Below the pieces are notes generated by a model that saw only the letters and a list, made by a program, of their open reading frames with translations, searched no databases and was not told the DNA's origin. Below, piece by piece: positions 53,444 through 53,617 of a DNA stretch of 53,617 nt. How positions within the stretch are numbered: position 1 is the first letter of the stretch; every line of letters starts with the position of its first letter. The position numbers and the translations under genes are program-made. Source of the DNA: Phycisphaerae bacterium (lineage in GTDB: Bacteria > Planctomycetota > Phycisphaerae > UBA1845 > PWPN01); the NCBI GenBank assembly GCA_030372985.1, contig JAUCQB010000100.1, forward strand, positions 1 through 53,617. Reading direction: 5' to 3'.

Positions 53444-53617
53444 TCTTCCGTCCTCCGCGATTCGATTGCGACATGCGAACCGGATTCAACCGGTCGAACG
53501 CGATCGACAAACCGTGCAAGCTGATATTTCCCACACCCTCTGGCCTGCCGCACCGGAGGGTCGGCCAGTGAGCCTTCATTCTACCTCATGGAGGCCCCGC
53601 ACCGATAGCCATATTCT
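53444..53617. other. Right end of the contig
   Basis: The last 174 bases contain the upstream region of the M1 peptidase gene. No gene, repeat or adapter could be recognised at this end. Confidence 0.5.

Noticed and set aside
51785..53524. Long plus-strand frame opposite the M1 peptidase
   Set aside because: It is antisense to the zinc peptidase coding region, with composition typical of GC-rich shadow frames.

Overview
The window looks like one end of a metagenome-assembled contig from a Planctomycetota bacterium, probably Phycisphaerae-like. The signs are a DUF1549/DUF1553 protein at the left edge, large secreted proteins with dockerin-like DxDxDGDVDxxDF calcium loops, a FloA/NfeD membrane locus, high-GC codon use, and many short patterned intergenic repeats. 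The first 45 bases carry a complete Nextera read-2 transposase adapter, so the left edge is an artefact and the first gene is cut.

Left part (1-12 kb): truncated DUF1549/DUF1553 protein, small lipoprotein-like gene, MATE exporter, a putative ImmA/IrrE-DUF4411 toxin-antitoxin pair, a pRiA4b ORF-3 remnant, ileS, an orphan FitA-like antitoxin, purN, an unknown gene and a Gfo/Idh/MocA oxidoreductase. Middle (12-30 kb): metH, recJ, glgP, a TGS-domain GTPase, a secreted dockerin-like protein, bioA and a large lipoprotein with a glycosidase-like C-terminal half. The gaps between these genes are rich in 41-bp and 60-bp tandem repeats and other patterned repeats.

29.7-34.4 kb is a minus-strand membrane-organisation locus: ClpP-class NfeD, short NfeD, a half-length FloA paralogue, full FloA and a proline-rich membrane protein. 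34.5-37.1 kb holds a cell-surface set: lipopolysaccharide-kinase-like protein, small unknown protein and glycosyltransferase. 37.4-42.4 kb has a secreted beta-propeller/thrombospondin-3 protein, an HU-like protein, a gene-poor stretch with a small gene behind a sigma-54-like promoter and followed by a hairpin-rich trailer and intrinsic terminator, a LexA-like regulator and a FliN/FliY-like protein. 42.6-48.4 kb is the classical fatty-acid operon rpmF-plsX-fabH-fabD-fabG-acpP-fabF, read leftwards. The right end has a degenerate response regulator with a cysteine cluster, a hydrogenase maturation protease and a secreted M1-type metallopeptidase.

The strongest unusual signal is that two different foldable palindromic repeats sit in frame inside protein-coding genes: one in essential ileS just before its KLSKS loop, and one with 18-bp perfect arms in the glycosidase-like lipoprotein. 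Relatives of the ileS repeat lie in gaps near 10.8 and 29.65 kb. No rRNA, tRNA, CRISPR array or transposase gene was recognised.
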